Origin: Treponema sp.
Lineage (GTDB): Bacteria > Spirochaetota > Spirochaetia > Treponematales > Treponemataceae
Direction: 5' to 3'
Assembly (NCBI GenBank): GCA_016297415.1
Contig: JAEDGQ010000008.1
Location: 1-35,999 of the forward strand
Length of the DNA stretch: 35,999 nucleotides
Under the pieces are notes generated by a model. That model did no database searches, was not told where the DNA came from, and saw only the letters and a list, made by a program, of their open reading frames with translations. Shown piece after piece: positions 7,741-13,773 of this stretch. Numbering within the stretch: position 1 is the first letter of the stretch; the number at the start of each line of letters is the position of its first letter. The position numbers were made by a program, and so were the translations under genes.

Positions 7741-8004
7741 TTTTTACGGATAAATCCGAAAAGTTCAGCAATATTCCCGTAAAAAACAGCATACCGTTGC
7801 CGAGAAAGCTTTTGTTTTACGGGTCAAAACTGATTTTAGACTATCACACCCGTAAAAATAGTATCAGCAGAGACTAAGTTTCCATATAATTTACGGGTTA
7901 AAACTTAAAAAGACCAATTTACCCCGTAAAAAAAACTTTTTCTCGAAAGGCTTCTCCTCTCAATTTACGTGATTTTTGCCATATAACAGAAAATCACACG
8001 TAAA
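7741..8004. repeat. Array of four spaced inverted repeats with TTTACG/CGTAAA ends, 73-74 bp period
   Basis: Four units begin with TTTACG at 7743, 7816, 7890 and 7964 and end with CGTAAA at 7778, 7851, 7925 and 7999. The distance inside each unit is exactly 35 bp, start to start, and between units 38-39 bp, so the period is 73, 74 and 74. The arms extend to TTTTACGGGT/ACCCGTAAAA in unit 2, TTTACGGGTTAAA/TTTACCCCGTAAA in unit 3 and TTTACGTGATTTT/AAAATCACACGTAAA in unit 4. The sequences between arms are not conserved. It is not a CRISPR, because the intervals conserve only short alternating motifs. It could be four RNA hairpins or an array of protein-binding sites. Confidence 0.75.
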
Positions 8005-8078
8005 AATAAATTTCTCGAGGATTATTTGCTGTGACAAACTCTGCACAGGCAGCAGCATTGTGTCCTCATGGCAATTTA
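8005..8078. other. Spacer after the inverted-repeat array
   Basis: No gene, repeat or hairpin was recognised between the last array unit and the gene remnant at 8079-8312. Confidence 0.4.
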
Positions 8079-8312
8079 TTATTCTACGCTGATTGTAAAT
8101 GTAACAGTTTTTCCTGCCATTTCTTCTGGTTTTACATATTTATAAGTAACTGTTTTCTGATCACAATCTGCAACTTCAAGAACAATTGCTGATGTTTTCT
8201 GATAATCAGTTTTTAAGAATTCTTCTTTTGATGAAATTGTATTTGTTTCATAAAGATAAACTGTACCTTTTTTGAATGTAAAATCAGTTTCAAATCCGCG
8301 GAACTCAATAAC
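8079..8312 (-). pseudogene. C-terminal remnant of an unidentified protein
   Basis: On the minus strand, 77 sense codons run from 8312 to a TAA at 8079-8081, immediately preceded by an in-frame TAG (8313-8315), and lack a normal start at the beginning. Codon use is gene-like. The translation contains FTFKKGTVYLYETNTISSKE and ends KPEEMAGKTVTFTISVE, with alternating beta-strand character, like the end of a secreted or surface domain. The most likely reading is a truncated gene that lost its 5' part. It is not recognised as a family; starting at the internal ATG would leave only a dozen codons. Confidence 0.55.
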
Positions 8313-8354
8313 CTACAGCAATATTACCCCTCGCTATTTCCATGATTTTTGCGA

Positions 8355-8360
8355 TATAGT
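8355..8360 (+). promoter_or_regulatory. -10 hexamer of the CHY zinc-finger gene
   Basis: TATAGT ends 6 nt before the ATG at 8367, which places the transcription start at or next to the start codon. No convincing -35 lies 16-18 bp upstream. The surrounding TGATTTTTGCGATATA is nearly repeated as TGATTTTTGCCATATA at 7970-7985 inside the fourth array unit. Confidence 0.5.
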
Positions 8361-8366
8361 AAAAAA

Positions 8367-8675
8367 ATGGAACAAATCTACGGAAAACTGACGGACTCTC
8401 AGGGGCGATGCATACACTATCACACTCAGCTGGACATAATTGCAAATCGCTGCTCCCGGTGTAATAAATTGTATGCCTGCTACAAATGCCACGACGAAAC
8501 AGAAGATCACAGCTTTTCTCCGGTCTATGCAATGGAACCAAAAACTGTTATGTGCGGAGCCTGCGGAAAATATTTTTCTTACATAGAATACAAAACCATT
8601 ACAGCCTGTCCTGATTGCGGCTTAAGTTTTAATCCAGGCTGTTCAAAACATGAATGCATTTATTCAAAAAAATAA
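8367..8675 (+). CDS. CHY-type zinc-finger protein
   Basis: A 102-aa protein rich in Cys and His. The CHY domain order is visible: CIHYH, DIIANRCSRCNKLYACYKCH followed by DE, then a downstream His, and two further pairs MCGACGK and ACPDCG, ending with a Cys/His tail. Family members bind several zinc ions; some eukaryotic relatives act in mitochondrial intermembrane-space import or in ubiquitin ligases, while bacterial ones have no settled role. The ATG at 8367 is preferred over the upstream TTG at 8349, because TATAGT lies exactly where a promoter -10 would sit. There is no Shine-Dalgarno. It is followed after 23 bp by an ATP-grasp gene with its own -10. Confidence 0.85.
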   Translation: MEQIYGKLTDSQGRCIHYHTQLDIIANRCSRCNKLYACYKCHDETEDHSFSPVYAMEPKTVMCGACGKYFSYIEYKTITACPDCGLSFNPGCSKHECIYSKK

Positions 8676-8686
8676 ATGAATCCGGG

Positions 8687-8692
8687 TATAAT
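8687..8692 (+). promoter_or_regulatory. -10 hexamer of the ATP-grasp gene
   Basis: A consensus TATAAT ends 6 nt before the ATG at 8699; TTCAAA at 8663-8668 (18 bp spacing) is a weak -35 candidate. The layout predicts a leaderless mRNA. Confidence 0.55.
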
Positions 8693-8698
8693 TAAAAG

Positions 8699-10045
8699 AT
8701 GCACATAGTTTTTTATTCCACATCCAGCAATATTTATGACGGTGAAAAAACAGTGGACACTTCTCTGCCATCCCGTGCTTCTGTGCTGGAAAGCTTTGCA
8801 CTTTCTCACCCTGAGCACACTTTTACCATTGCTACCCAGCTTCCGGGAATGTTTTTGCTTGATGTTGAAAAAAACGAAATTAAAGAAAAAGCACCTCACA
8901 TTCAATACTGCCTTTTACAGAATGATGATGAAGAATTAATTGCAGAAGAAATTGCTGCCTTAAAGCCGGATCTTGTCATAGCAGCAAGCTTTTATGTTGC
9001 TCCTTTTGACTGGCTTACAATAAAAGATGCCCTTGTTGCAGAAAAACTCCGTTCCCGGGGAATTAAAACTGTATGCCACTCCCTGGAGTTTGCCCGGGAC
9101 TGTTTTGACAAATGGCGTACTCACCAGCTTTTAGAAAAGCAGGGCATAAAAACTCCCCGGGCAGTTTATCTGCACCACGAACTTTTTAACAACGGCGGAA
9201 ACAGAAGCTTTATAAAAAGCAATGTATACAGAACTTCAGTTTTAGAACAGATAAAAAAACTTCGTTTTCCAGTTATAATTAAAGACTGTACCGGCTTAAG
9301 CAGCTACGGTATGGATGTAGTAAATTCTTTTGAAGAAGCAAAACAGATAATTTTCTCTAAAAAAACAACAAGCGACAGGATTATTGAAGAATTCATTTCC
9401 GGCACACAGGCAGGAATTGAAATAATAAAAACAGAAGAAAAAACTGAAATTCTTCCGGCAATGATATTTTCTGTAAACAGATACGGAATCACTTCTCCAA
9501 AGCAGAGTGTAAAGGCAGGTCCGGTAACTGGCGGCAGGTTTAAGCTAAAAGAATTAAAATCAATGGCAGAAAAAATTGCTGCACTCCCGGGCTTTATGGG
9601 TCTTGCCCAGATTGATCTTGTTTTTGACGGCAATGAATGGTTCGTAATTGAAATTAATCCCCGACTCAGCGGTATGACCACAACTTACGAAGCCATGACA
9701 GAAACAAGTGTTTTTGAAAAGCTTTTATGCAGTGCTGAAAATAAAACTCCTCATCAGAAATTAAACTATTGCTTTAACATTAAATTTCCGCTTCTTGAAA
9801 AAACAGAAATGGAAAAAATGAAAGCTTTACCTTTCGTTCACTCAGTACACCAGATTGAAAACCTTGGGGCAAAGCAGCTTCGGGAAAAGGGTTATCTTGA
9901 AGTAATAATCACAGCAGAAAATAAAAAAATGCTGCAGGAAAGACTCATTCAGTTAAAAGAAGCTTTTCCAGACAGCATGGAAGAAGTATTCTATAAAAAA
10001 GCAGAAGAAATAATCCTTAAACTTCAGGAGCCGGAGCAGGATTAG
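8699..10045 (+). CDS. ATP-grasp ligase-like enzyme of unknown substrate
   Basis: ATP-grasp enzymes make an acyl-phosphate and join it to an amine or thiol (carbamoyl-phosphate synthase and D-Ala-D-Ala ligase relatives). In this 448-aa protein the pre-ATP-grasp region covers about residues 1-135, ATP-binding Lys195 lies in FPVIIKD, and the EEFISG hinge is at 230-235. The Mg-binding and catalytic segment is AQIDLVFD (303-310) and VIEINPRLSG (316-325), with Glu318, Asn320 and Arg322. The C-terminal 110 residues are extra. No substrate-determining feature is recognised. There is no Shine-Dalgarno; TATAAT sits 6 nt before the ATG. The 3' end overlaps a convergent 74-aa gene by 29 nt. It could modify a peptide or metabolite; the link to the adjacent zinc-finger protein is inference. 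Confidence 0.8.
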   Translation: MHIVFYSTSSNIYDGEKTVDTSLPSRASVLESFALSHPEHTFTIATQLPGMFLLDVEKNEIKEKAPHIQYCLLQNDDEELIAEEIAALKPDLVIAASFYVAPFDWLTIKDALVAEKLRSRGIKTVCHSLEFARDCFDKWRTHQLLEKQGIKTPRAVYLHHELFNNGGNRSFIKSNVYRTSVLEQIKKLRFPVIIKDCTGLSSYGMDVVNSFEEAKQIIFSKKTTSDRIIEEFISGTQAGIEIIKTEEKTEILPAMIFSVNRYGITSPKQSVKAGPVTGGRFKLKELKSMAEKIAALPGFMGLAQIDLVFDGNEWFVIEINPRLSGMTTTYEAMTETSVFEKLLCSAENKTPHQKLNYCFNIKFPLLEKTEMEKMKALPFVHSVHQIENLGAKQLREKGYLEVIITAENKKMLQERLIQLKEAFPDSMEEVFYKKAEEIILKLQEPEQD

Positions 10046-10241
10046 AGGCAGCCTGGGCGGCAGCTTCCTTTTCGTCAGCAAGGCGTTTAGCTTCTACAGC
10101 CCATTCTTCATTAGGAACATATTCTGCACGAACTATGCCGCCTTCAATTTCGTTTAAGTTAATAACACTGAACTGTGAATAATTCTGAATGTTCCAGTCG
10201 TTGTATTCAGTCCAGTTTGCAAAATCTTTTGTTTCTTTCAT
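10017..10241 (-). CDS. Small hypothetical protein, 74 aa
   Basis: Not recognised as a family. The N-terminal half is acidic and aromatic (DFANWTEYNDWNIQNYSQF), the middle contains IEGGIVRAEYVPNEEWAVEA, and the tail is Ala/Pro/Glu-rich. It has no signal peptide or membrane segment. A TATAAT at 10254-10249 ends 7 nt before the ATG, so a leaderless transcript is possible; no Shine-Dalgarno is present. The 3' end overlaps the convergent ATP-grasp gene by 29 nt. Family A copy 3 begins 22 bp upstream of its start. Ordinary-looking composition and the -10 placement favour a real gene. Confidence 0.6.
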   Translation of the reverse strand: MKETKDFANWTEYNDWNIQNYSQFSVINLNEIEGGIVRAEYVPNEEWAVEAKRLADEKEAAAQAASNPAPAPEV

Positions 10242-10262
10242 GTGAATAATTATAGTACAAAA

Positions 10263-10368
10263 GCGTTAGGAATAGTAGTGGCCGCCCCGGGCGGGTGCGA
10301 AGCACTGGAGGCGCGCAAGACGCCGGAACCACGGATAGTCCGACGGCAGCCTGCTGCCGGAACGCCCT
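10263..10368 (-). repeat. GC-rich dispersed repeat, family A, copy 3
   Basis: Begins GCGTTAGGAATAGTAGTGGC and ends CGGAACGCCCT, same orientation as copy 1 and close to it in sequence, including the internal GCCGGAACCACGG block and the hairpin GGCAGCCTGCTGCC (10345-10358). Its AGGGCGT edge lies 4 nt after the stop codon of the YitT-family gene. Confidence 0.75.
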
Positions 10369-10372
10369 TACA

Positions 10373-11233
10373 TTAATCAGGCAGCCGTCTGAAGAATCTT
10401 CCCAGAATTTCTTTGGATTTTATTACATTTATAAACGCATTGGGATCTTTTGAACGGATTGCTTTTTCAAGACCGGCACATTCGCCTGCACTGACAACTG
10501 AATATAGCATTTTATGAGTAGTTCCTGAATATTCGCCCTTTCCTTCAAAAACTGTGGCAGTGTGATTTGTAAGCATGAGGATTATTTCAAACACTTCATC
10601 AGGCTTATCGGTAATTATGAACAGAGTAATTTTTTCATATCGTCTGTAAATAAGATTCAGAGCCTGTGTTGAAGCATATTGAAAAATAATTGAATAAAGT
10701 GCTTTGTCCCAGCCAAACAAAAGTCCGGCCACCACAAGCAAAAGACAGTTAAAGGCAAAAATATAATTCCACGCAGAATTTCCCGTTCGTTCAGAAATAA
10801 AGATTGCAATAAAATCAGTTCCACCACTGGAACTGTCGGCAAAAAGACAACAGGCAACTGATACGGCATTTAAGATACCACCAAAGACACAGCACAAAAG
10901 CGGATCGGTGGTAATGTTAAGAAAGGAAAGTCCTGCAGTAAAATCAGTTAAAAGACCGGAAACCAGAATCATAAGCACACTAAGTGCCGTAAACTTTTTT
11001 CCTATAAACTTAAAACCAATCCAGACTGGAATAATGTTAAATGCGTAAACAAGAACCGAGTAAGGCAGATGAATTGCAAAAAACTTTTCAAAGGACTGCT
11101 GCAGCAAAAGAGCCACCCCGGAAAATCCTCCGGGAAACAGATTTGCAGAACGGACAAAAATATTTATATTAAGAGCCATTAAAACAGCCCCAAGAAGAAC
11201 AAGCAGCACACGCTTAAAAAAAGAAGTATTCAT
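10373..11233 (-). CDS. YitT family membrane protein (DUF2179 C-terminal domain)
   Basis: Integral membrane protein of 286 aa with five or six hydrophobic segments in about residues 8-205, then a cytoplasmic alpha/beta domain (FIITDKPDEVFEIILMLTNH, GEYSGTTHKMLYSVV, DPNAFINV). The glycine-rich ANLFPGGFSGVALLLQQ segment and SSGGTDFIA are typical of YitT proteins. Function is unsettled. The ATG at 11233 is chosen because it begins the first membrane segment; the 39-codon extension upstream shows no homology-like features. There is no Shine-Dalgarno; TATACT (11250-11245) and TATAAT (11240-11235) both crowd the start, consistent with a very short or absent leader. Confidence 0.85.
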   Translation of the reverse strand: MNTSFFKRVLLVLLGAVLMALNINIFVRSANLFPGGFSGVALLLQQSFEKFFAIHLPYSVLVYAFNIIPVWIGFKFIGKKFTALSVLMILVSGLLTDFTAGLSFLNITTDPLLCCVFGGILNAVSVACCLFADSSSGGTDFIAIFISERTGNSAWNYIFAFNCLLLVVAGLLFGWDKALYSIIFQYASTQALNLIYRRYEKITLFIITDKPDEVFEIILMLTNHTATVFEGKGEYSGTTHKMLYSVVSAGECAGLEKAIRSKDPNAFINVIKSKEILGRFFRRLPD

Positions 11234-11312
11234 TATTATAAGATAGTATAAATTAAAGTACCTGTGAACAAAAATCTTAACAGTTAATACTTCCTGCTTC
11301 CTCCCTCTCCTT

Positions 11313-11359
11313 AAAAAAAACACCACCTGAATAAATTTTACTCTATTCAAGTGGTGTTT
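11313..11359 (-). terminator. Rho-independent terminator downstream of ilvD
   Basis: On the minus strand AAACACCACTTGAATA pairs with TATTCAGGTGGTGTTT with one mismatch, followed by a run of T. It is placed between ilvD and the YitT-family gene, so it isolates the two. Confidence 0.8.
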
Positions 11360-11396
11360 GTAAATTCAGTCTTTATGGGACTTTTTCAGTGGCCTC

Positions 11397-11437
11397 CAAA
11401 AAAACGGCCCCCTTTTCAAAAAAAGAAGACCGTTTCA
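11397..11437 (-). terminator. Second terminator-like hairpin after ilvD
   Basis: Minus strand AAACGG and TTC pair with GAA and CCGTTT through a T-rich loop, and the stem is followed by seven T. Together with 11313-11359 it gives tandem termination after ilvD. Confidence 0.55.
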
Positions 11438-11470
11438 AAAACTATCAGCCGTTAACATTAAGCTGTCGGC

Positions 11471-13162
11471 TTACTGCAGGATTGCACCTTTATCTGCTGA
11501 AGAAACAAGCTTAGCATAGCGGGCAAGGTAACCTGTCTTAACTTTTGGTTCTGGAGCAACCCATTTAGCTTTGCGGGCTGCAAGTTCTTCGTCTGAAACA
11601 TCAAGGTGAATCTTGTAGTTGTTAATGTCCAGAGTGATTTTATCTCCTTCTTCAACAAGAGCGATTGGACCGCCAACAGCAGCTTCTGGAGAACAGTGAC
11701 CAAGAGAAGCACCTCGTGTAGCACCTGAGAAGCGTCCGTCTGTAATGAGGGCAACTTCTTTATCAAGTCCCTGACCTGCAAGAGCAGCAGTTACAGCCAG
11801 CATTTCCCGCATACCAGGACCACCCTTTGGACCTTCGTAGCGGATAACTACAACATCACCAGCTTTGATCTGTGCCTTCTGAACAGCTTCCATAGCTTCT
11901 GCTTCGTCGTTGAATACACGGGCAGGACCTGTGTGGAGCATAAGTTCCTTTGCACAGGCAGAGCGCTTAACAACAGTTCCGTTTGGAGCAAGGTTTCCAA
12001 AGAGGATTGCAATACCACCGTTGTCTGAGTATGGATTTTCGATTGGACGGAGGATTTCTGGATTGCGGTTTTTAACACCCTTAATGTTTTCTGCAATAGT
12101 TTTGCCAGTTGCAGTAATAAGGTCTGTATTGATAAGGTTTTTCTTTGCAAGTTCTGCAAGAACAGCCTGAACACCACCAGCATCGTCAAGTTCGCACATA
12201 AATGTGTGTCCGGCCGGAGCCAGATGACAGAGGTTTGGTGTACGGTTAGAAATTTCGTTTACTTCGTGAAGATCGATTGTAACACCTGCTTCGTGGGCAA
12301 TTGCAGGAAGATGAAGCATTGTGTTAGAAGAACATCCCAGAGCCATATCTGCAGCCAAGCCGTTACGGAAGTTTTCTGCAGTCATCATCTGGCGTGCAGT
12401 AATCCCCTTTTTGTAAAGATCCATAACAGCCATACCGGCGTGTTTAGCAAGCTGAATGCGGCGGCCTGTAACGGCAGGAATTGTTCCGTTACCAGGAAGA
12501 CCAAGACCGAGAACTTCTGTAAGACAGTTCATTGAGTTTGCTGTGAACATACCTGAACATGCACCACATCCAGGGCAGGCATAACATTCCATTTCTTTAA
12601 GCTGTTCTTCTGTAACTTTACCTACAGCCAGTCCTCCTACAGCTTCAAACATATCTGTAAGGGAAAGATTTTTTCCTGAATATGGATTAGAAGGATCATT
12701 TCCAGGAAGGTGACCAGGCATCATTGGACCGCCGGAAACAAATACTGTAGGCAAATCAAGGCGGGCAGCTGCCATAAGCATACCAGGAACGATTTTGTCA
12801 CAGTTTGGAATCATAACCAGAGCGTCAAACTGATGAGCCTTTGCAACACATTCAACAGAGTCTGCAATAAGTTCACGAGTTACCAGGGAATATTTCATAC
12901 CTTCGTGGCCCATGGCAATACCGTCGCAAACACCGATTGCAGGGAATTCGATTGGAGTACCGCCAGCCATGCGTACACCGGCTTTTACAGCTTCTGCAAT
13001 GCGGTCAAGTTCAATGTGACCAGGAATAAGTTCGTTTTTAGCGCAGATAATACCAACCATTGGCTGGTTAAGTTCTTCATCAGTGTAGCCTGATGCGTAA
13101 TAAAGTGAACGATGTGGAGCACGAGCTGTGCCTTTGCAAGCGTTGTCAGATTTTTTTGCCAT
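11471..13162 (-). CDS. ilvD: Dihydroxy-acid dehydratase
   Basis: IlvD dehydrates dihydroxyisovalerate and dihydroxymethylvalerate to the keto acids of valine and isoleucine using an Fe-S cluster. It has 563 aa, normal length. Conserved pieces: GVCDGIAMGHEGMKYSL (substrate region), NCDKIVPGMLMA with a cluster Cys, and ACPGCGACSGMFTANSMNCL with the other cluster Cys. The start MAKKSDNACK at 13162 has GAGG eight nt upstream. The frame stays open back to an ATG at 13288, directly behind a TATAAT, but those 42 residues are repeat-derived. The leader contains a hairpin and T run just before the start. It is divergent from the second acetolactate synthase, the pathway's first enzyme. Confidence 0.95.
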   Translation of the reverse strand: MAKKSDNACKGTARAPHRSLYYASGYTDEELNQPMVGIICAKNELIPGHIELDRIAEAVKAGVRMAGGTPIEFPAIGVCDGIAMGHEGMKYSLVTRELIADSVECVAKAHQFDALVMIPNCDKIVPGMLMAAARLDLPTVFVSGGPMMPGHLPGNDPSNPYSGKNLSLTDMFEAVGGLAVGKVTEEQLKEMECYACPGCGACSGMFTANSMNCLTEVLGLGLPGNGTIPAVTGRRIQLAKHAGMAVMDLYKKGITARQMMTAENFRNGLAADMALGCSSNTMLHLPAIAHEAGVTIDLHEVNEISNRTPNLCHLAPAGHTFMCELDDAGGVQAVLAELAKKNLINTDLITATGKTIAENIKGVKNRNPEILRPIENPYSDNGGIAILFGNLAPNGTVVKRSACAKELMLHTGPARVFNDEAEAMEAVQKAQIKAGDVVVIRYEGPKGGPGMREMLAVTAALAGQGLDKEVALITDGRFSGATRGASLGHCSPEAAVGGPIALVEEGDKITLDINNYKIHLDVSDEELAARKAKWVAPEPKVKTGYLARYAKLVSSADKGAILQ

Positions 13163-13175
13163 TTTTATACCTCTA

Positions 13176-13205
13176 AAAAAAACAGGAGGGGAAAGCCTTC
13201 CCCTG
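13176..13205 (-). promoter_or_regulatory. Attenuator-like hairpin before ilvD
   Basis: On the minus strand AGGGGAA-GGCT-TTCCCCT is followed by CCTG and eight T, about 15 nt before the ilvD start. Its position in the leader suggests premature termination control, but no leader peptide rich in branched-chain codons was found. It may equally be a by-product of the GC-rich repeat located there. Confidence 0.5.
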
Positions 13206-13280
13206 CGCTTCATAACCGGCAGCAGGCTGCCGTTTATTACGCTACCCTTTCTGCGGGGACACCCCGCAACGCCCCGATAA
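13206..13280 (-). repeat. GC-rich repeat, degenerate family A copy in the ilvD leader
   Basis: Contains the GGCAGCCTGCTGCC hairpin (13218-13231) also found in copy 3 and, on the minus strand, GGGGCGTTGCGGGG similar to the AGGGCGTT edge. The far boundary is not clear. It lies inside the 5' leader of ilvD. Confidence 0.5.
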
Positions 13281-13292
13281 GGAAGCATTAAA

Positions 13293-13298
13293 ATTATA
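13293..13298 (-). promoter_or_regulatory. Putative ilvD promoter -10
   Basis: TATAAT on the minus strand, with TTACGC 16 bp upstream as a poor -35. Transcription from here gives a leader of about 125 nt carrying the degenerate repeat and the attenuator-like hairpin. Confidence 0.45.
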
Positions 13299-13367
13299 TC
13301 TTTTTAAGATTATTGCGTAAAGTGAAAGATTAGAAAGAGAATAATGCACAAAACGCAACGTTTTTAT

Positions 13368-13478
13368 GCGTCAGGGTATGAAGCCATGGCGAAGCCAGCC
13401 ACCGCAGCACAGCGAGGAGGCCGAGGGTTACCGAGTGGCGGAACACCCGGCCCCGGGCAAAGCCCGGGGAGACGCCCT
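13368..13478 (-). repeat. GC-rich dispersed repeat, family A, copy 4
   Basis: Starts GCGTCAGGGTATGAAGCCAT and ends GGGGAGACGCCCT, same orientation as copies 1 and 3. The inside differs from them, with CCCCGGGCAAAGCCCGGGGA forming a strong hairpin (13451-13470). It lies between ilvD and the promoter of the divergent ilvB; an open frame read through it is not a gene. Confidence 0.7.
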
Positions 13479-13521
13479 CTTTAATAAAATTTAATTTCTG
13501 CAGTGCAGCTAAAACTCTTTC

Positions 13522-13550
13522 TTGACAAAAAAACAAGGCTCGCCCATAAT
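13522..13550 (+). promoter_or_regulatory. Sigma70-type promoter of the ilvB attenuator leader
   Basis: TTGACA at 13522-13527, a 17 bp spacer, and CATAAT at 13545-13550. The -10 ends exactly 6 nt before the ATG of the leader peptide, so the mRNA is expected to begin at or very near that ATG. Confidence 0.8.
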
Positions 13551-13556
13551 TAAAAT

Positions 13557-13613
13557 ATGATTAATTCAAACAAAGTCACAGTCAGCGTCCTTCTCCTGGT
13601 TTGTTCCAACTAA
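13557..13613 (+). CDS. Leader peptide of ilvB attenuator (Val/Leu-rich)
   Basis: An 18-codon frame, MINSNKVTVSVLLLVCSN then TAA. It has four Val and three Leu codons, with VLLLV consecutive, and only one Ile. Such a run fits ribosome-stalling attenuation of branched-chain operons; E. coli ivbL before ilvBN is the known parallel. The ATG lies about 7 nt after the -10, so there is no room for a Shine-Dalgarno: the peptide would be translated from a leaderless mRNA. A terminator (13668-13696) follows 54 nt later and then ilvB. Too short for homology-based support; the case rests on position, codon content and the terminator. Confidence 0.75.
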   Translation: MINSNKVTVSVLLLVCSN

Positions 13614-13667
13614 ACTGGAAAGTCGTTGAGTTATGTCTATTGGATTAAAATAATAGTGTAATTTACA

Positions 13668-13696
13668 GGCCTTCCAGAAACGGAGGGTCTTTTTTT
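13668..13696 (+). terminator. Attenuator terminator before the second ilvB
   Basis: GGCCTTCC-AGAAAC-GGAGGGTC forms an 8 bp stem (two G-U pairs) followed by TCTTTTTTT. It stands between the Val/Leu leader peptide and the ilvB Shine-Dalgarno, the expected place for an attenuator. The alternative antiterminator pairing was not established by eye. Confidence 0.75.
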
Positions 13697-13773
13697 ATGC
13701 AAAAACACAAATATGAAGAAAGTCTAAAACCATAAATTAAATGGCTTTTAGACAAACAATCAGGAGTTTTTAT

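Noticed and set aside
7741..8004. CRISPR array
   Set aside because: Only short 6-13 bp motifs alternate in inverted orientation; no repeat of 23 bp or more is shared between units, and no cas gene is present.
7741..8004. Integron attC sites
   Set aside because: The RYYYAAC/GTTRRRY pairs are not found at unit ends, no cassettes lie between units and no integrase of integron type is near.
8280..8310. tRNA T-arm-like GTTTCAAATCC
   Set aside because: No acceptor, D or anticodon arms fit around it; it is part of the coding remnant.
8305..8541. 78-aa minus-strand frame over the CHY gene start
   Set aside because: It is antisense to the Cys/His-rich CHY gene and ends in a different frame from the remnant at 8079-8312.
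13330..13536. 68-aa minus-strand reading frame upstream of ilvB
   Set aside because: It runs through family A copy 4 and the ilvB promoter; composition and position fit repeat read-through.
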